Assembly (NCBI GenBank): GCA_964518875.1
Contig: CAZFHI010000027.1
Location: 1-26,478 of the forward strand
DNA from: DTU024 sp964518875
GTDB taxonomy: Bacteria > Bacillota > Clostridia > Christensenellales > Aristaeellaceae
Length of the DNA stretch: 26,478 nt
Direction: 5' to 3'
Under the pieces are notes generated by a model. It made no database searches and was not told where the DNA came from. It saw only the letters and a list, made by a program, of their open reading frames with translations. This document shows, piece after piece, positions 6,035-13,134 of the stretch (its first letter is position 1; each line of letters opens with the position of its first letter). A program made the translations under genes and the position numbers.

Positions 6035-8529
6035 AATATGTATTTATCCGCGTTAATTACGGGCTCTTCAAGCAGACCGGTTTTGTCGTCGTACCATTCG
6101 TTTTTAAGGGCGGCCGCGCCGCATGGAAGCGTATACAGCGCGCCGCTGTCTTTCAGCTTGTTAAGGCTGTAATCGTAAATATTTACGGAAAACAGCTGCG
6201 CTCTGCGCAAAAGGGCTTTTTCATTATGCAAACTGCTGAAAGAGTTAAGCTCGTTTATTATTTCTTCCCCCTCCTCATATGGAACTATTACGGCTTTTGC
6301 TCCGGAATCTATAACGCTGAAGTTTTTGCCCGCGCACGCAAAGGCCTGCCTGTTGACGGCGCTAATATTTCCGCCTGGATTATTTTCTTTGAAATTCCTG
6401 TATCCTGTTTGATTAAGCGAAAGCAAGTCCACCATGCTTACGTTTAATCCGTCTATCTTCAACGGGAAAGGAAGCTTAGACTTTATATTCGGCTCTTTGT
6501 TTAAATTAGAATAGTACGTTTCCATATTTTCAGGGTTCTGCAATAAATCAGCATCTTCAAGATAGAAAAAAAGCTTTTCGCTTGCGTATTGCGCGTCTTT
6601 AATGTCAGGCAGCGGATCAAGATTTTCGTAATCAAGCTTTACTATGTAAACAAAGCCTATTTCCCGCTCGCCGTGCCTGTTGCACCTGCCGGCCGCCTGC
6701 CATACGCTGTCGGCTCCCGCGAGGGAGCGTATTGCGCAGGCAAAGGACAAGTCTACGCCGCATTCGATAAGCTGGGTGCTTATACATATAACGTTTTTGC
6801 ATGACGACGCCTTTAAATGAGATATTATTTTGTTTCTGTGAGCGGGGCACAAATTGTTGCTCAAAAGGATTATTTCAACGCCCGCAGGCTTGATTTTTTT
6901 TATCGCTTCGTATGTAATAAGGGCGGCTTTCCTTGTGTTTACTACTATTAAAAGAGAACCGAATTTTCTTTGCAGATTTACCGCGAAAGAAGCTAATTCG
7001 TCAGGCCCTAAAGCTTTGCATTTTGTTTTCAGATTTACCGCGAAAGAAGCTAATTTGTCAGGCCCTGAAGCTTCGCATTTTGTTTTGTCTATAAGCTTAA
7101 CGCGCTTCATTTTTTCAAATAAATTATCTGCGCTTTTAAATATGCTTTTTATTTTAGGCATGGGATATTCCATTTTTTCAAAATCAGCCTGGGTCGCGCT
7201 GGATAAAAGTATATCGCAGCCGGCTATTTCGGTAAGATACCTTATGGACAGGTTGAACAAATATTTCAGTTTCGGCGGAACGGTCTGAACTTCGTCAAAA
7301 ATGATAACGGAGTTCTGCAGGCTCTGCATTCTGCGCGCGGCCCTGCCTGTGCCTAAAAAAAGCGCGTTAAAAAACTGCACCTGCGTCGTTAGTATTATAT
7401 CCGCGTTCCAGCGCTCCGCGAAAACGTCCGGCGCGCCGACGGCGTTTGGCACATCGGCGTCTTCGTCTATTATATTGCTGTGATGCAGCAGAATATCCGC
7501 TTTTCTGCGGGAACCTGAAAGGGCGTTTTTATATACGCCGTACACCTGGTCAAGTATAGTTGTATAGCTTACTATGTAGAATATACGCCGCCTGCCGTAT
7601 ATATCGGCTTTGTTCAAGGCCCAGCGCAGACCGGCGATCGTTTTGCCGCCGCCCGTCGGGGCGCGCAGAGAAAAGAGATGCTCTTTTGAACGTGCGGCGC
7701 TTTTGCAGGCGGAAGATATTTGCGAGCGCACGCTGTTAATGTATTTATTCTGCCCTGAATTTAAGGCGTTCTTTTCCAGGCGTTCAACGTATTTTTCAAG
7801 CGCTTCCGCGCAGTCTTTTAAAACGGAGCCTTCAACGGACGAGGAATAATTATTGTTGTCTTCAAAGGTTTGAGCGTCCAGCCTGTCCGCGTCTATTAAC
7901 GAAGAATATACCATGCGGGTAATCATATAAATTATAAATTGCGCCTGCACGTTTTTTAGGTGAGGAGAGTTTAAGTCTTTACACGCATCGCCTGCTTTTA
8001 AAATAAAGGCGCGGAACTCCGCCTTCGCTTTTTCCCAGATGGAATATATTTTTTCTTCGCAGCAGACTTCTTCAAAATAAGCTCTTAAAGACGACGGATC
8101 TTCCGGTTCAAACCCGCTGATGAGATTAAAAAACACCTGTTCTCCTGAAACGCTTAGAATATCCGGAAGATAGCCGTGGTGAGCGTATATGGCGGCGCAC
8201 AGCATCTGCAAACACGCTCTATCGCTTGAACTTTTTGATTTGTCATACAACAAATTATAAACGGCGGCGGCGGAAACGGGGGCGTGGGGCACGCCCAAGG
8301 GAGAATTTTTTTCTTTTTGTGTTTCGTTGAATTTTAGCTTTGCCTCTTTAATGGCGGACTGCCACTGAGCGGTGCTTTTGCCAAGGTCGTGCATCAGACC
8401 TGCCAAAAACCCGACAGAAGACAAATGCAAACGCTTAAGGCGCAGGGAAGCCGATTCGGCAACGTTTAAGGAATGCTCCTTAAGAGACTGAACTTTTGTG
8501 TAATCTGCGCTGTATCTCGCGATTAACAT
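6031..8529 (-). CDS. cas3: CRISPR-associated nuclease-helicase Cas3 (HD–DExD/H)
   Basis: 832 residues from the ATG at 8529 (GGAGG 5 nt upstream); the start 20 codons earlier would lie upstream of the predicted transcription start and adds nonconserved residues. The N-terminal HD nuclease has His19, H47-D48 (HDLGK), His82 and H117-H118. The SF2 helicase shows APTGGGKT, FDEVQ (DEAH-equivalent), LLSSAT and AGRCNRHGE. Cas3 is recruited by target-bound Cascade, then unwinds and degrades DNA. Two oddities lie inside the gene: a 57-bp in-frame tandem duplication between the two RecA-like lobes, and a CRISPR-repeat-like hairpin in the codons just before the AGRCNR motif. All catalytic motifs are intact, so it should be active. 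It is the first gene of the cas operon. Confidence 0.97.
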   Translation of the reverse strand: MLIARYSADYTKVQSLKEHSLNVAESASLRLKRLHLSSVGFLAGLMHDLGKSTAQWQSAIKEAKLKFNETQKEKNSPLGVPHAPVSAAAVYNLLYDKSKSSSDRACLQMLCAAIYAHHGYLPDILSVSGEQVFFNLISGFEPEDPSSLRAYFEEVCCEEKIYSIWEKAKAEFRAFILKAGDACKDLNSPHLKNVQAQFIIYMITRMVYSSLIDADRLDAQTFEDNNNYSSSVEGSVLKDCAEALEKYVERLEKNALNSGQNKYINSVRSQISSACKSAARSKEHLFSLRAPTGGGKTIAGLRWALNKADIYGRRRIFYIVSYTTILDQVYGVYKNALSGSRRKADILLHHSNIIDEDADVPNAVGAPDVFAERWNADIILTTQVQFFNALFLGTGRAARRMQSLQNSVIIFDEVQTVPPKLKYLFNLSIRYLTEIAGCDILLSSATQADFEKMEYPMPKIKSIFKSADNLFEKMKRVKLIDKTKCEASGPDKLASFAVNLKTKCKALGPDELASFAVNLQRKFGSLLIVVNTRKAALITYEAIKKIKPAGVEIILLSNNLCPAHRNKIISHLKASSCKNVICISTQLIECGVDLSFACAIRSLAGADSVWQAAGRCNRHGEREIGFVYIVKLDYENLDPLPDIKDAQYASEKLFFYLEDADLLQNPENMETYYSNLNKEPNIKSKLPFPLKIDGLNVSMVDLLSLNQTGYRNFKENNPGGNISAVNRQAFACAGKNFSVIDSGAKAVIVPYEEGEEIINELNSFSSLHNEKALLRRAQLFSVNIYDYSLNKLKDSGALYTLPCGAAALKNEWYDDKTGLLEEPVINADKYIF
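6711..6730 (-). repeat. CRISPR-repeat-like hairpin inside cas3
   Basis: On the minus (mRNA) strand the sequence reads CGCTCCC-TCGC-GGGAGC, a 6-bp stem (GCTCCC/GGGAGC) with a 4-nt loop. The repeat reads CGCTCCC-CTCGC-GGGAGCG, so the two match over 17 bases with a single missing C, including a 13-base exact block. The orientation is the same as in pre-crRNA. The TGGATTGAAAT tail is absent. The codons encode RSLAGADS next to helicase motif VI. Confidence 0.7.
6973..7086 (-). repeat. 57-bp in-frame tandem duplication in cas3
   Basis: Two adjacent 57-bp copies (6973–7029 and 7030–7086) differ at only a few bases. They encode two 19-residue units, TKCEASGPDKLASFAVNLK and TKCKALGPDELASFAVNLQ, between the SAT motif lobe and the second RecA-like lobe. 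The frame is preserved. The near-identity implies a recent duplication. Confidence 0.95.
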
Positions 8530-8560
8530 ACGTTCCTCCAAATTATTTTTAATCAATAGA

Positions 8561-8589
8561 ATTGTAACGGCAATAATTTTTGATGTCAA
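8561..8589 (-). promoter_or_regulatory. cas operon promoter
   Basis: On the minus strand TTGACA (8589–8584), a 17-bp spacer and TACAAT (8566–8561) form a near-consensus housekeeping sigma promoter. Transcription would start near 8554, giving a leader of about 25 nt to the cas3 ATG with its GGAGG. The strength suggests that cas expression is not limited by promoter quality. Confidence 0.85.
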
Positions 8590-8614
8590 TATTCGCGCGC
8601 GTATTCTGGCAAAA

Positions 8615-8627
8615 CGCCTTAACGGCG
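8615..8627. repeat. Small dyad between the divergent cas and mgl promoters
   Basis: CGCC-TTAAC-GGCG forms a short palindrome upstream of both -35 boxes. It might be an operator for either promoter. It is short, and I could not match it to a known regulator. Confidence 0.3.
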
Positions 8628-8680
8628 AACATTAAAATTCGCTCATAGTAGAAATTTGATATTTTATTGTTGTTTTCTCA

Positions 8681-8709
8681 TTGAGTTAAACGGAGCAATG
8701 TCGTATAAT
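8681..8709 (+). promoter_or_regulatory. mgl operon promoter
   Basis: TTGAGT (8681–8686), a 17-bp spacer and a perfect TATAAT (8704–8709) lie 51 bp before mglB. The start would be near 8716. I found no convincing CcpA cre site here. Confidence 0.85.
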
Positions 8710-8720
8710 AATATCAAACG

Positions 8721-8734
8721 GGCGGTTTTCCGCC
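8721..8734 (+). promoter_or_regulatory. Hairpin or operator at the start of the mglB leader
   Basis: GGCGG-TTTT-CCGCC lies a few bases after the predicted mgl transcription start. It could be a 5' stabilising hairpin or a repressor operator that blocks the promoter. Too little context to choose. Confidence 0.45.
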
Positions 8735-8760
8735 AAATAAATTAAAAAGGAGAAACCTTA

Positions 8761-9840
8761 ATGAAAAAACTTATTTCACTGCTTCTCGTACTCGTGATGG
8801 CTCTGGGCCTCGTGGGCGCAGGCGCTGAAGGAGAAGTGCACGTATTCTGGTACAACTTCGCAGATGTGTACATTTCCAGCGTGCGTGAAGCCTTGAACAA
8901 GGCCTTTGACGACATGAAAGTCGCCTATATCGACAACGACGGCGGCAACGTGCAGGCTACGCAGACAGACCAGATTACGACTGCCATAAGCTCAAAACCC
9001 GCGGCTCTCGCCATAAACCAGGTGGAAAGCGGAGCGGCAGGCATTACGCAGAACCTTATAAACCTTGCGAAAGACGCCGACATACCGGTAGTATTCTTTA
9101 ACCGCGCGGTTTCAACGGATGATAACGAAGCAAAGGAGCTTATTCTTTCTTATGACAAAGCGGTTTTCGTAGGCACAAACTTTGAGCAGGCCGGCATTAT
9201 GCAGGGCGAGCTCATAGGCCAGTATCTGCTTGACCATTATGACGAATTAGACCTTAACAAAGACGGCGTAATAAGCTACGTTATGTTCAAGGGCGACGAA
9301 GCCAACCAGGAAGCCATATTCCGCACCAAGCACGGCGCAGGCAAGGCCAACGAAGCGCTCGTGGCGGCAGGCAAGCCAGAGCTTAAGTTCTATGACGAAT
9401 CCAACGAAAACAAATACCTTGTAGACCAGAACGGCGCATGGTCCAACGGCGCTGCGTTCGACTACATGAGCACCATACTTTCCCAGTACAATGAAGAAAA
9501 CGGAAACATGGTAGAGCTCGTTATAGCCAACAACGACGATATGGCGCTTGGCGCAGTAAACGCGCTTACAAACGCGGGCTACAACACAGGCGAAGAAGGC
9601 GCCAAGGTTATACCGGTGTTTGGCGTAGACGCAACCGATACGGCAAAAGAGCTTATCGCGACAGGCCGCATGACGGGAACCATCAAGCAGGACGCCGTCG
9701 GTATGGCTGACGCTGTCGCAACCCTTACAAAGAACATGGTCGAAGGCAAGGATAAGTTTGAAAACCTTAACGAAAACTATGTACAGGTAGAGGGCTGGCG
9801 CGTGGATATACCTTACGCAGTATATACAGGCGAAGAATAA
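8761..9840 (+). CDS. mglB: Galactose/glucose-type ABC transporter substrate-binding protein
   Basis: 359 residues of the periplasmic-binding-protein fold for hexoses. The segment DLNKDGVISYV is the EF-hand-like calcium loop characteristic of galactose/glucose-binding proteins. VIANNDDMALGAVNAL, FGVDATDTAKELI and TGTIKQD are the usual second-lobe motifs. It delivers sugar to MglAC. The signal peptide (MKK, then a hydrophobic run to about residue 20) ends in an AGA signal-peptidase-I-like site at residues 20–22. There is no lipobox cysteine, although such proteins are normally lipid-anchored in monoderm Firmicutes. AAAAGGAG lies 8 nt before the ATG. A hairpin after the stop separates it from mglA. 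The exact sugar (galactose, glucose or methyl-galactoside) cannot be read from sequence. Confidence 0.92.
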   Translation: MKKLISLLLVLVMALGLVGAGAEGEVHVFWYNFADVYISSVREALNKAFDDMKVAYIDNDGGNVQATQTDQITTAISSKPAALAINQVESGAAGITQNLINLAKDADIPVVFFNRAVSTDDNEAKELILSYDKAVFVGTNFEQAGIMQGELIGQYLLDHYDELDLNKDGVISYVMFKGDEANQEAIFRTKHGAGKANEALVAAGKPELKFYDESNENKYLVDQNGAWSNGAAFDYMSTILSQYNEENGNMVELVIANNDDMALGAVNALTNAGYNTGEEGAKVIPVFGVDATDTAKELIATGRMTGTIKQDAVGMADAVATLTKNMVEGKDKFENLNENYVQVEGWRVDIPYAVYTGEE

Positions 9841-9854
9841 TACGGCCTGATTTT

Positions 9855-9888
9855 GCGGAGGGCGTAACGCCCTCCGCGCGTATTTTTT
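9855..9888 (+). terminator. Intercistronic terminator-like hairpin between mglB and mglA
   Basis: A perfect 10-bp stem GCGGAGGGCG/CGCCCTCCGC with loop TAA (9855–9877) is followed by TATTTTTT (9881–9888). It resembles a partial Rho-independent terminator or a 3' mRNA protector. Either would keep the binding protein in excess over the ATPase and permease. mglA follows with its own AAAGGAGG. Confidence 0.8.
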
Positions 9889-9904
9889 AAAGGAGGATTC
9901 CCAT

Positions 9905-11419
9905 ATGGCTGAAACGGCGCTTTTGCGCATGGAACATATCAGCAAGTCTTTCCCGGGCGTAAAGGCGCTGGATGATGTCAGTTTTACGCTTAAGCCCGGC
10001 ACGGTACACGCACTTATGGGAGAAAACGGAGCGGGCAAGTCCACTCTCATGAAGTGCCTTTTTGGTATTTATTCAAAGGACGAGGGTCAGGTTTACCTTG
10101 AGGATAAGCCTGTCGAATTTAAAACGCCGCGCGAAGCTTTGGACAACGGCGTCGCGATGGTTCACCAGGAGCTTAACCAGGCGCTGTCCCGCAACGTTAT
10201 GGACAATATCTGGCTTGGCAGGTACGAGCTTATGCATAATAGCGAGCACTCGCCCTTCCTGTCCGAGAAAAAAATGTACAATGCGACTAAAGAGGTCTTT
10301 AAAAAGCTTGATATTGATATAGACCCAAAACGCAAAATGGCCGATATGCCGGTTTCACAGCGGCAGATGGTGGAAATTGCCAAGGCTGTTTCGTATAACG
10401 CCAAAATTATTGTTTTAGACGAGCCTACCTCTTCCCTTACCGAAGTTGAAGTCGACCACCTGTTTAAAATAATAAACATGCTGCGCGACAGGGGCTGCGG
10501 CATTATATACATATCCCACAAAATGGAAGAGATACTGCGTATTTCAGACGAAGTAACCGTTATGCGCGACGGTAAATGGGTCGCGACGAAGTCCGCTAAA
10601 GATATAACAATAGACGAAATTATAAAGCTTATGGTCGGGCGCGAGCTTACCAACCGCTTCCCTCCGAAGGAGCACGAAATATCCGCTGAGCCCGTTTTGA
10701 AGGTGGATAACGTAAGCGCCATGTATTCCAACCTTAAAGACGTAAGCTTTGAGCTTAAAAAAGGCGAAATATTAGGCGTAGCGGGGCTGGACGGCTCCGG
10801 CAGAACAGAGCTGCTTGAAAATATATTCGGCGCCGCCACAAGAAAAGAAGGCAGAATTTATAAAAACGGCACTGAAATTTACAACAAAACCCCAAGGGAA
10901 AGCCTTAAAAACGGCTTCGCCATGGTTACGGAAGAGCGCAGGGCGACCGGAATATTTAATATATTAACAGTAAAAGAAAACACCGTTATTTCGAGCCTTA
11001 AATCCTTAAAGAACGGCAAGTTCTTTTTGAGCGACCGCAAAATGCGCGCCGCGACTAAATCCAGCATAGACAAGCTGAGTATCAAGACCCCGTCGCAGGA
11101 AACGCGCATAAGGTCTCTTTCGGGCGGCAACCAGCAGAAGGTTATATTCGGCCGCTGGATGCTTACGCGCCCCGACATATTTTTGCTTGACGAGCCTACG
11201 CGCGGCATAGACGTAGGCGCCAAGTACGAGATTTATCAGCTTATAATAGATATGGCAAAAAACGGAGATTCCGTTATAATGGTATCGTCTGAAATGCCGG
11301 AGCTGCTTGGAATTTGCGACAGAATTCTTGTTATGAGCGGCGGGCGCCTTGCAGGCGAGGTCGATCCGAAAACGGCAAGTCAGGAAGACATTATGAAGCT
11401 TGCCGCGAAATATGTTTAA
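9905..11419 (+). CDS. mglA: Sugar ABC transporter ATP-binding protein MglA
   Basis: 504 residues with two tandem nucleotide-binding domains, the usual form for class-2 carbohydrate importers (Mgl/Rbs/Xyl type). Domain 1 has Walker A GENGAGKST (39–47), the signature VSQRQ and Walker B IIVLDEPTSS. Domain 2 has the degenerate Walker A GLDGSGRTE (Arg in place of Lys), a strong LSGGNQQK signature and LLDEPTRGIDVGAK. This asymmetry is normal for the family. It powers uptake through MglC. The ATG at 9905 follows AAAGGAGG closely. It ends 15 nt before mglC and is surely co-transcribed with it. Confidence 0.95.
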   Translation: MAETALLRMEHISKSFPGVKALDDVSFTLKPGTVHALMGENGAGKSTLMKCLFGIYSKDEGQVYLEDKPVEFKTPREALDNGVAMVHQELNQALSRNVMDNIWLGRYELMHNSEHSPFLSEKKMYNATKEVFKKLDIDIDPKRKMADMPVSQRQMVEIAKAVSYNAKIIVLDEPTSSLTEVEVDHLFKIINMLRDRGCGIIYISHKMEEILRISDEVTVMRDGKWVATKSAKDITIDEIIKLMVGRELTNRFPPKEHEISAEPVLKVDNVSAMYSNLKDVSFELKKGEILGVAGLDGSGRTELLENIFGAATRKEGRIYKNGTEIYNKTPRESLKNGFAMVTEERRATGIFNILTVKENTVISSLKSLKNGKFFLSDRKMRAATKSSIDKLSIKTPSQETRIRSLSGGNQQKVIFGRWMLTRPDIFLLDEPTRGIDVGAKYEIYQLIIDMAKNGDSVIMVSSEMPELLGICDRILVMSGGRLAGEVDPKTASQEDIMKLAAKYV

Positions 11420-11434
11420 TTTTGGAGGTATACT

Positions 11435-12511
11435 GTGAGTACAAATAGCAATTCGCCTAAGAAAGGCCGCTTTGCGACAAGAAGAGAAGAGTTCAACGCG
11501 CTCTCGCATAGAGATAAAAAGCGCTACATAGGCAACTGGTTCCTGGACAGGGCCATGATTATTATAATCATACTGCTCGTTATCTATATACAGATACAGC
11601 GCCCGACCTTCCTTCAGCCCGCATCCATAATAAACATATTAACGCTTACAGCGGCAAGGCTTCCCATAGCCTTAGGAATAGCAGGGTGTATAGTTCTTGC
11701 GGGAACAGACCTTTCCGCGGGCCGCGTTGTGGGCTTAACGGCGTTTACAAGCGCTATATTCCTGCAAAAAACCGGCATCATGGGCAAGTTCCTGGAAGAC
11801 ATTGGCCCGCAGCCTGTGTTCCTTATACTGCTTATGGCCATGGGCATAGGCGCCGTAATAGGCCTTGTGAACGGCTTCTGCTTCGCTAAGTTTAAGGTGC
11901 ATCCTTTCATAGTTACGCTTTCAACGCAGTTGATTACGTACGGCATCTATCTTACCATATCAAACGCGAAGCAGGTTTCGTCCCTGGACCCGAGCTACAC
12001 CACGTCTTTTGTAACCGCTCCCTTGTTTAAGATAGGCACCAACTCCGTAAATACATACGTGCTTCTCGCCATTATAGTTACGGCCATTATGTGGGTCGTC
12101 TGGAACAAGACGCAGTTTGGCAAAAACATGTTTGCTGTAGGTTCAAACGAGGAAGCCGCGAGGGTTTCCGGCGTAAACGTTACTACTACCATAGTCGCCG
12201 TGTTTACGCTTGCCGGCGTGTGCTACGGCTATACGGGCTTTATAGAAGCCGCGCGCCTTGGCGCTTCAACAGGTTCCCTGGGTCTTAACTACGAGCTGGA
12301 CGCTATCGCGGCCTGCGTTATAGGCGGCGTTTCGTTTGTAGGCGGCATAGGTAAAATTTCAGGCGTCGTGCTTGGCGTTTTCCTTATGCAGCTTATAATA
12401 AGCGGCATGACTTTCTTGGGTATTTCGGGAAACACAACATATATTATCAAAGGCGCAGTAATACTTGTCGCATGCATCATCGATATGAGGAAATATCTTA
12501 CCAAGAAGTAA
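11435..12511 (+). CDS. mglC: Sugar ABC transporter permease MglC
   Basis: 358 residues. After a hydrophilic, basic N-terminus of about 37 residues come repeated hydrophobic segments (first one about 39–56), consistent with 8–10 membrane helices. LAGTDLSAGRVVGL, FKVHPFIVTLSTQ and VIGGVSFVGGIGKISGVVLG are conserved segments of the BPD_transp_2 family (MglC/RbsC). It forms the membrane channel for the sugar delivered by MglB. The start is GTG with GGAGG six bases upstream; no better start precedes it. The typical C-terminus (IIKGAVILVACIIDMRK) is present, so the gene is complete. Confidence 0.95.
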   Translation: MSTNSNSPKKGRFATRREEFNALSHRDKKRYIGNWFLDRAMIIIIILLVIYIQIQRPTFLQPASIINILTLTAARLPIALGIAGCIVLAGTDLSAGRVVGLTAFTSAIFLQKTGIMGKFLEDIGPQPVFLILLMAMGIGAVIGLVNGFCFAKFKVHPFIVTLSTQLITYGIYLTISNAKQVSSLDPSYTTSFVTAPLFKIGTNSVNTYVLLAIIVTAIMWVVWNKTQFGKNMFAVGSNEEAARVSGVNVTTTIVAVFTLAGVCYGYTGFIEAARLGASTGSLGLNYELDAIAACVIGGVSFVGGIGKISGVVLGVFLMQLIISGMTFLGISGNTTYIIKGAVILVACIIDMRKYLTKK

Positions 12512-12538
12512 TAAGCTGAAACCGTTATGCTTTTAAGC

Positions 12539-12643
12539 TCATGCTTTTACGCAAGGATCGATCAGCTTGCTTTTTAAGACTCGGTGTCTTTTAAATTCAC
12601 AGGACGCTTTTAAGACTTTTCGCGTCCCAAAATACTCCTCCAT
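12539..12643 (-). CDS. Possible 34-residue small protein, antisense to the mgl 3' region
   Basis: On the minus strand AAAGGAG (12657–12651) sits 7 nt before an ATG (12643) that opens a 34-codon frame. It begins MEEYFGTRKVLKASCEFKRH and ends at TGA (12541–12539). The product is rich in Lys/Arg and has two Cys. I do not recognise it. The ribosome site and spacing are as good as those of real genes here, but no convincing promoter precedes it: the mgl terminator hairpin lies directly upstream. The same DNA can form short hairpins (GGACGC…GCGTCC, AAGAC…GTCTT), so it may instead be structured 3' RNA of the mgl transcript or a gene remnant. Confidence 0.35.
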   Translation of the reverse strand: MEEYFGTRKVLKASCEFKRHRVLKSKLIDPCVKA

Positions 12644-12663
12644 TGTATTACTCCTTTGATCAG

Positions 12664-12694
12664 AGAGCCGCGGCAGCGCGGCTCTTTGATTTTT
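12664..12694 (+). terminator. Rho-independent terminator of the mgl operon
   Basis: A 9-bp G+C-rich stem AGAGCCGCG/CGCGGCTCT with loop GCAG (12664–12685) is followed by TTGATTTTT. It lies about 150 nt after the mglC stop, so the mgl transcript would have a long 3' region. The T-run is only on the plus side. Confidence 0.85.
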
Positions 12695-12702
12695 AACGCT
12701 TT

Positions 12703-12723
12703 AAGCTTAATAATCATAAGCTT
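12703..12723. repeat. Inverted repeat in the mgl–remA gap
   Basis: AAGCTTA (12703–12709) and TAAGCTT (12717–12723) form a 7-bp dyad. The rest of 12695–12790 is A+T-rich and shows no gene. Its role is unknown. Confidence 0.4.
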
Positions 12724-12791
12724 TATGCGCCGTAAGAAAATGTCCGTACCGCGTGAAATTTATGTTTTTTAAACGCGAAATAAGTTTTATG

Positions 12792-12820
12792 TTTAAATCC
12801 CGCGCAAGCTATGGTATAAT
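12792..12820 (+). promoter_or_regulatory. Promoter of the remA–rsmA operon
   Basis: A perfect TATAAT (12815–12820) is preceded by TGG, giving an extended -10. TTTAAA lies 17 bp upstream as a weak -35. The start would be near 12827. It is the only good promoter I see for the long housekeeping operon. Confidence 0.75.
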
Positions 12821-12827
12821 AAATTTG

Positions 12828-12844
12828 AAATGGCGACGCCATTT
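12828..12844 (+). promoter_or_regulatory. Dyad at the 5' end of the remA transcript
   Basis: AAATGGC-GAC-GCCATTT is a perfect 7-bp inverted repeat placed at the predicted transcription start. It could be a 5' hairpin that stabilises the message or an operator. Confidence 0.5.
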
Positions 12845-12882
12845 TATTTGTCGTATTTGTTTTTGGTTTGGGGGCGCTTACG

Positions 12883-13134
12883 TTGAAAATGCTCAATATA
12901 GGCTTTGGCAATTCTGTCGCGTCTGAAAGGATAATATCCATAATAGGGCCGGACGCCGCGCCAACGCGCCGCATGGTGCAGGACGCGAGGGACAGAAAAA
13001 TGCTGGTGGACGCCACGAGCGGGCGCCGCACGAGAGCCGTTATTGTAATGGATTCCGGACATGTTATTTTATCCGGTCTTCAGCCGGAAACACTTACGAG
13101 CCGCATACAGGACGATAAGGGGGTTAAATTTTGA
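12883..13134 (+). CDS. remA: RemA/DUF370 family regulatory protein
   Basis: 83 residues. The sequence MKMLNIGFGNSVASERIISI, the ARDRKMLVDATSGRRTRAVIV core and DSGHVILSGLQPET are the DUF370 hallmarks. In Bacillus subtilis RemA is a DNA-binding activator of biofilm matrix and osmoprotection genes; in many Clostridia it sits, as here, directly before gmk. I chose TTG at 12883, with GGGGG 8 nt upstream, over TTG at 12868, because the family starts close to NIGFGN. ATG at 12889 would also give a viable protein. The stop overlaps the gmk TTG start. Whether it regulates matrix genes in this organism is unknown. Confidence 0.9.
   Translation: MKMLNIGFGNSVASERIISIIGPDAAPTRRMVQDARDRKMLVDATSGRRTRAVIVMDSGHVILSGLQPETLTSRIQDDKGVKF

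Noticed and set aside
8530..8589. Earlier cas3 start at 8589
   Set aside because: The added 20 residues are not family-like, and the codon lies within the predicted promoter, upstream of the transcription start; ATG 8529 has GGAGG.
8590..8720. CcpA cre site in the cas–mgl intergenic region
   Set aside because: Segments such as TGGCAAAACG only loosely resemble the consensus and do not fit its spacing.
9247..10050. Long minus-strand open frame across mglB and mglA
   Set aside because: It is antisense to two well-supported genes and its translation resembles no family; it is a shadow of plus-strand codon use.
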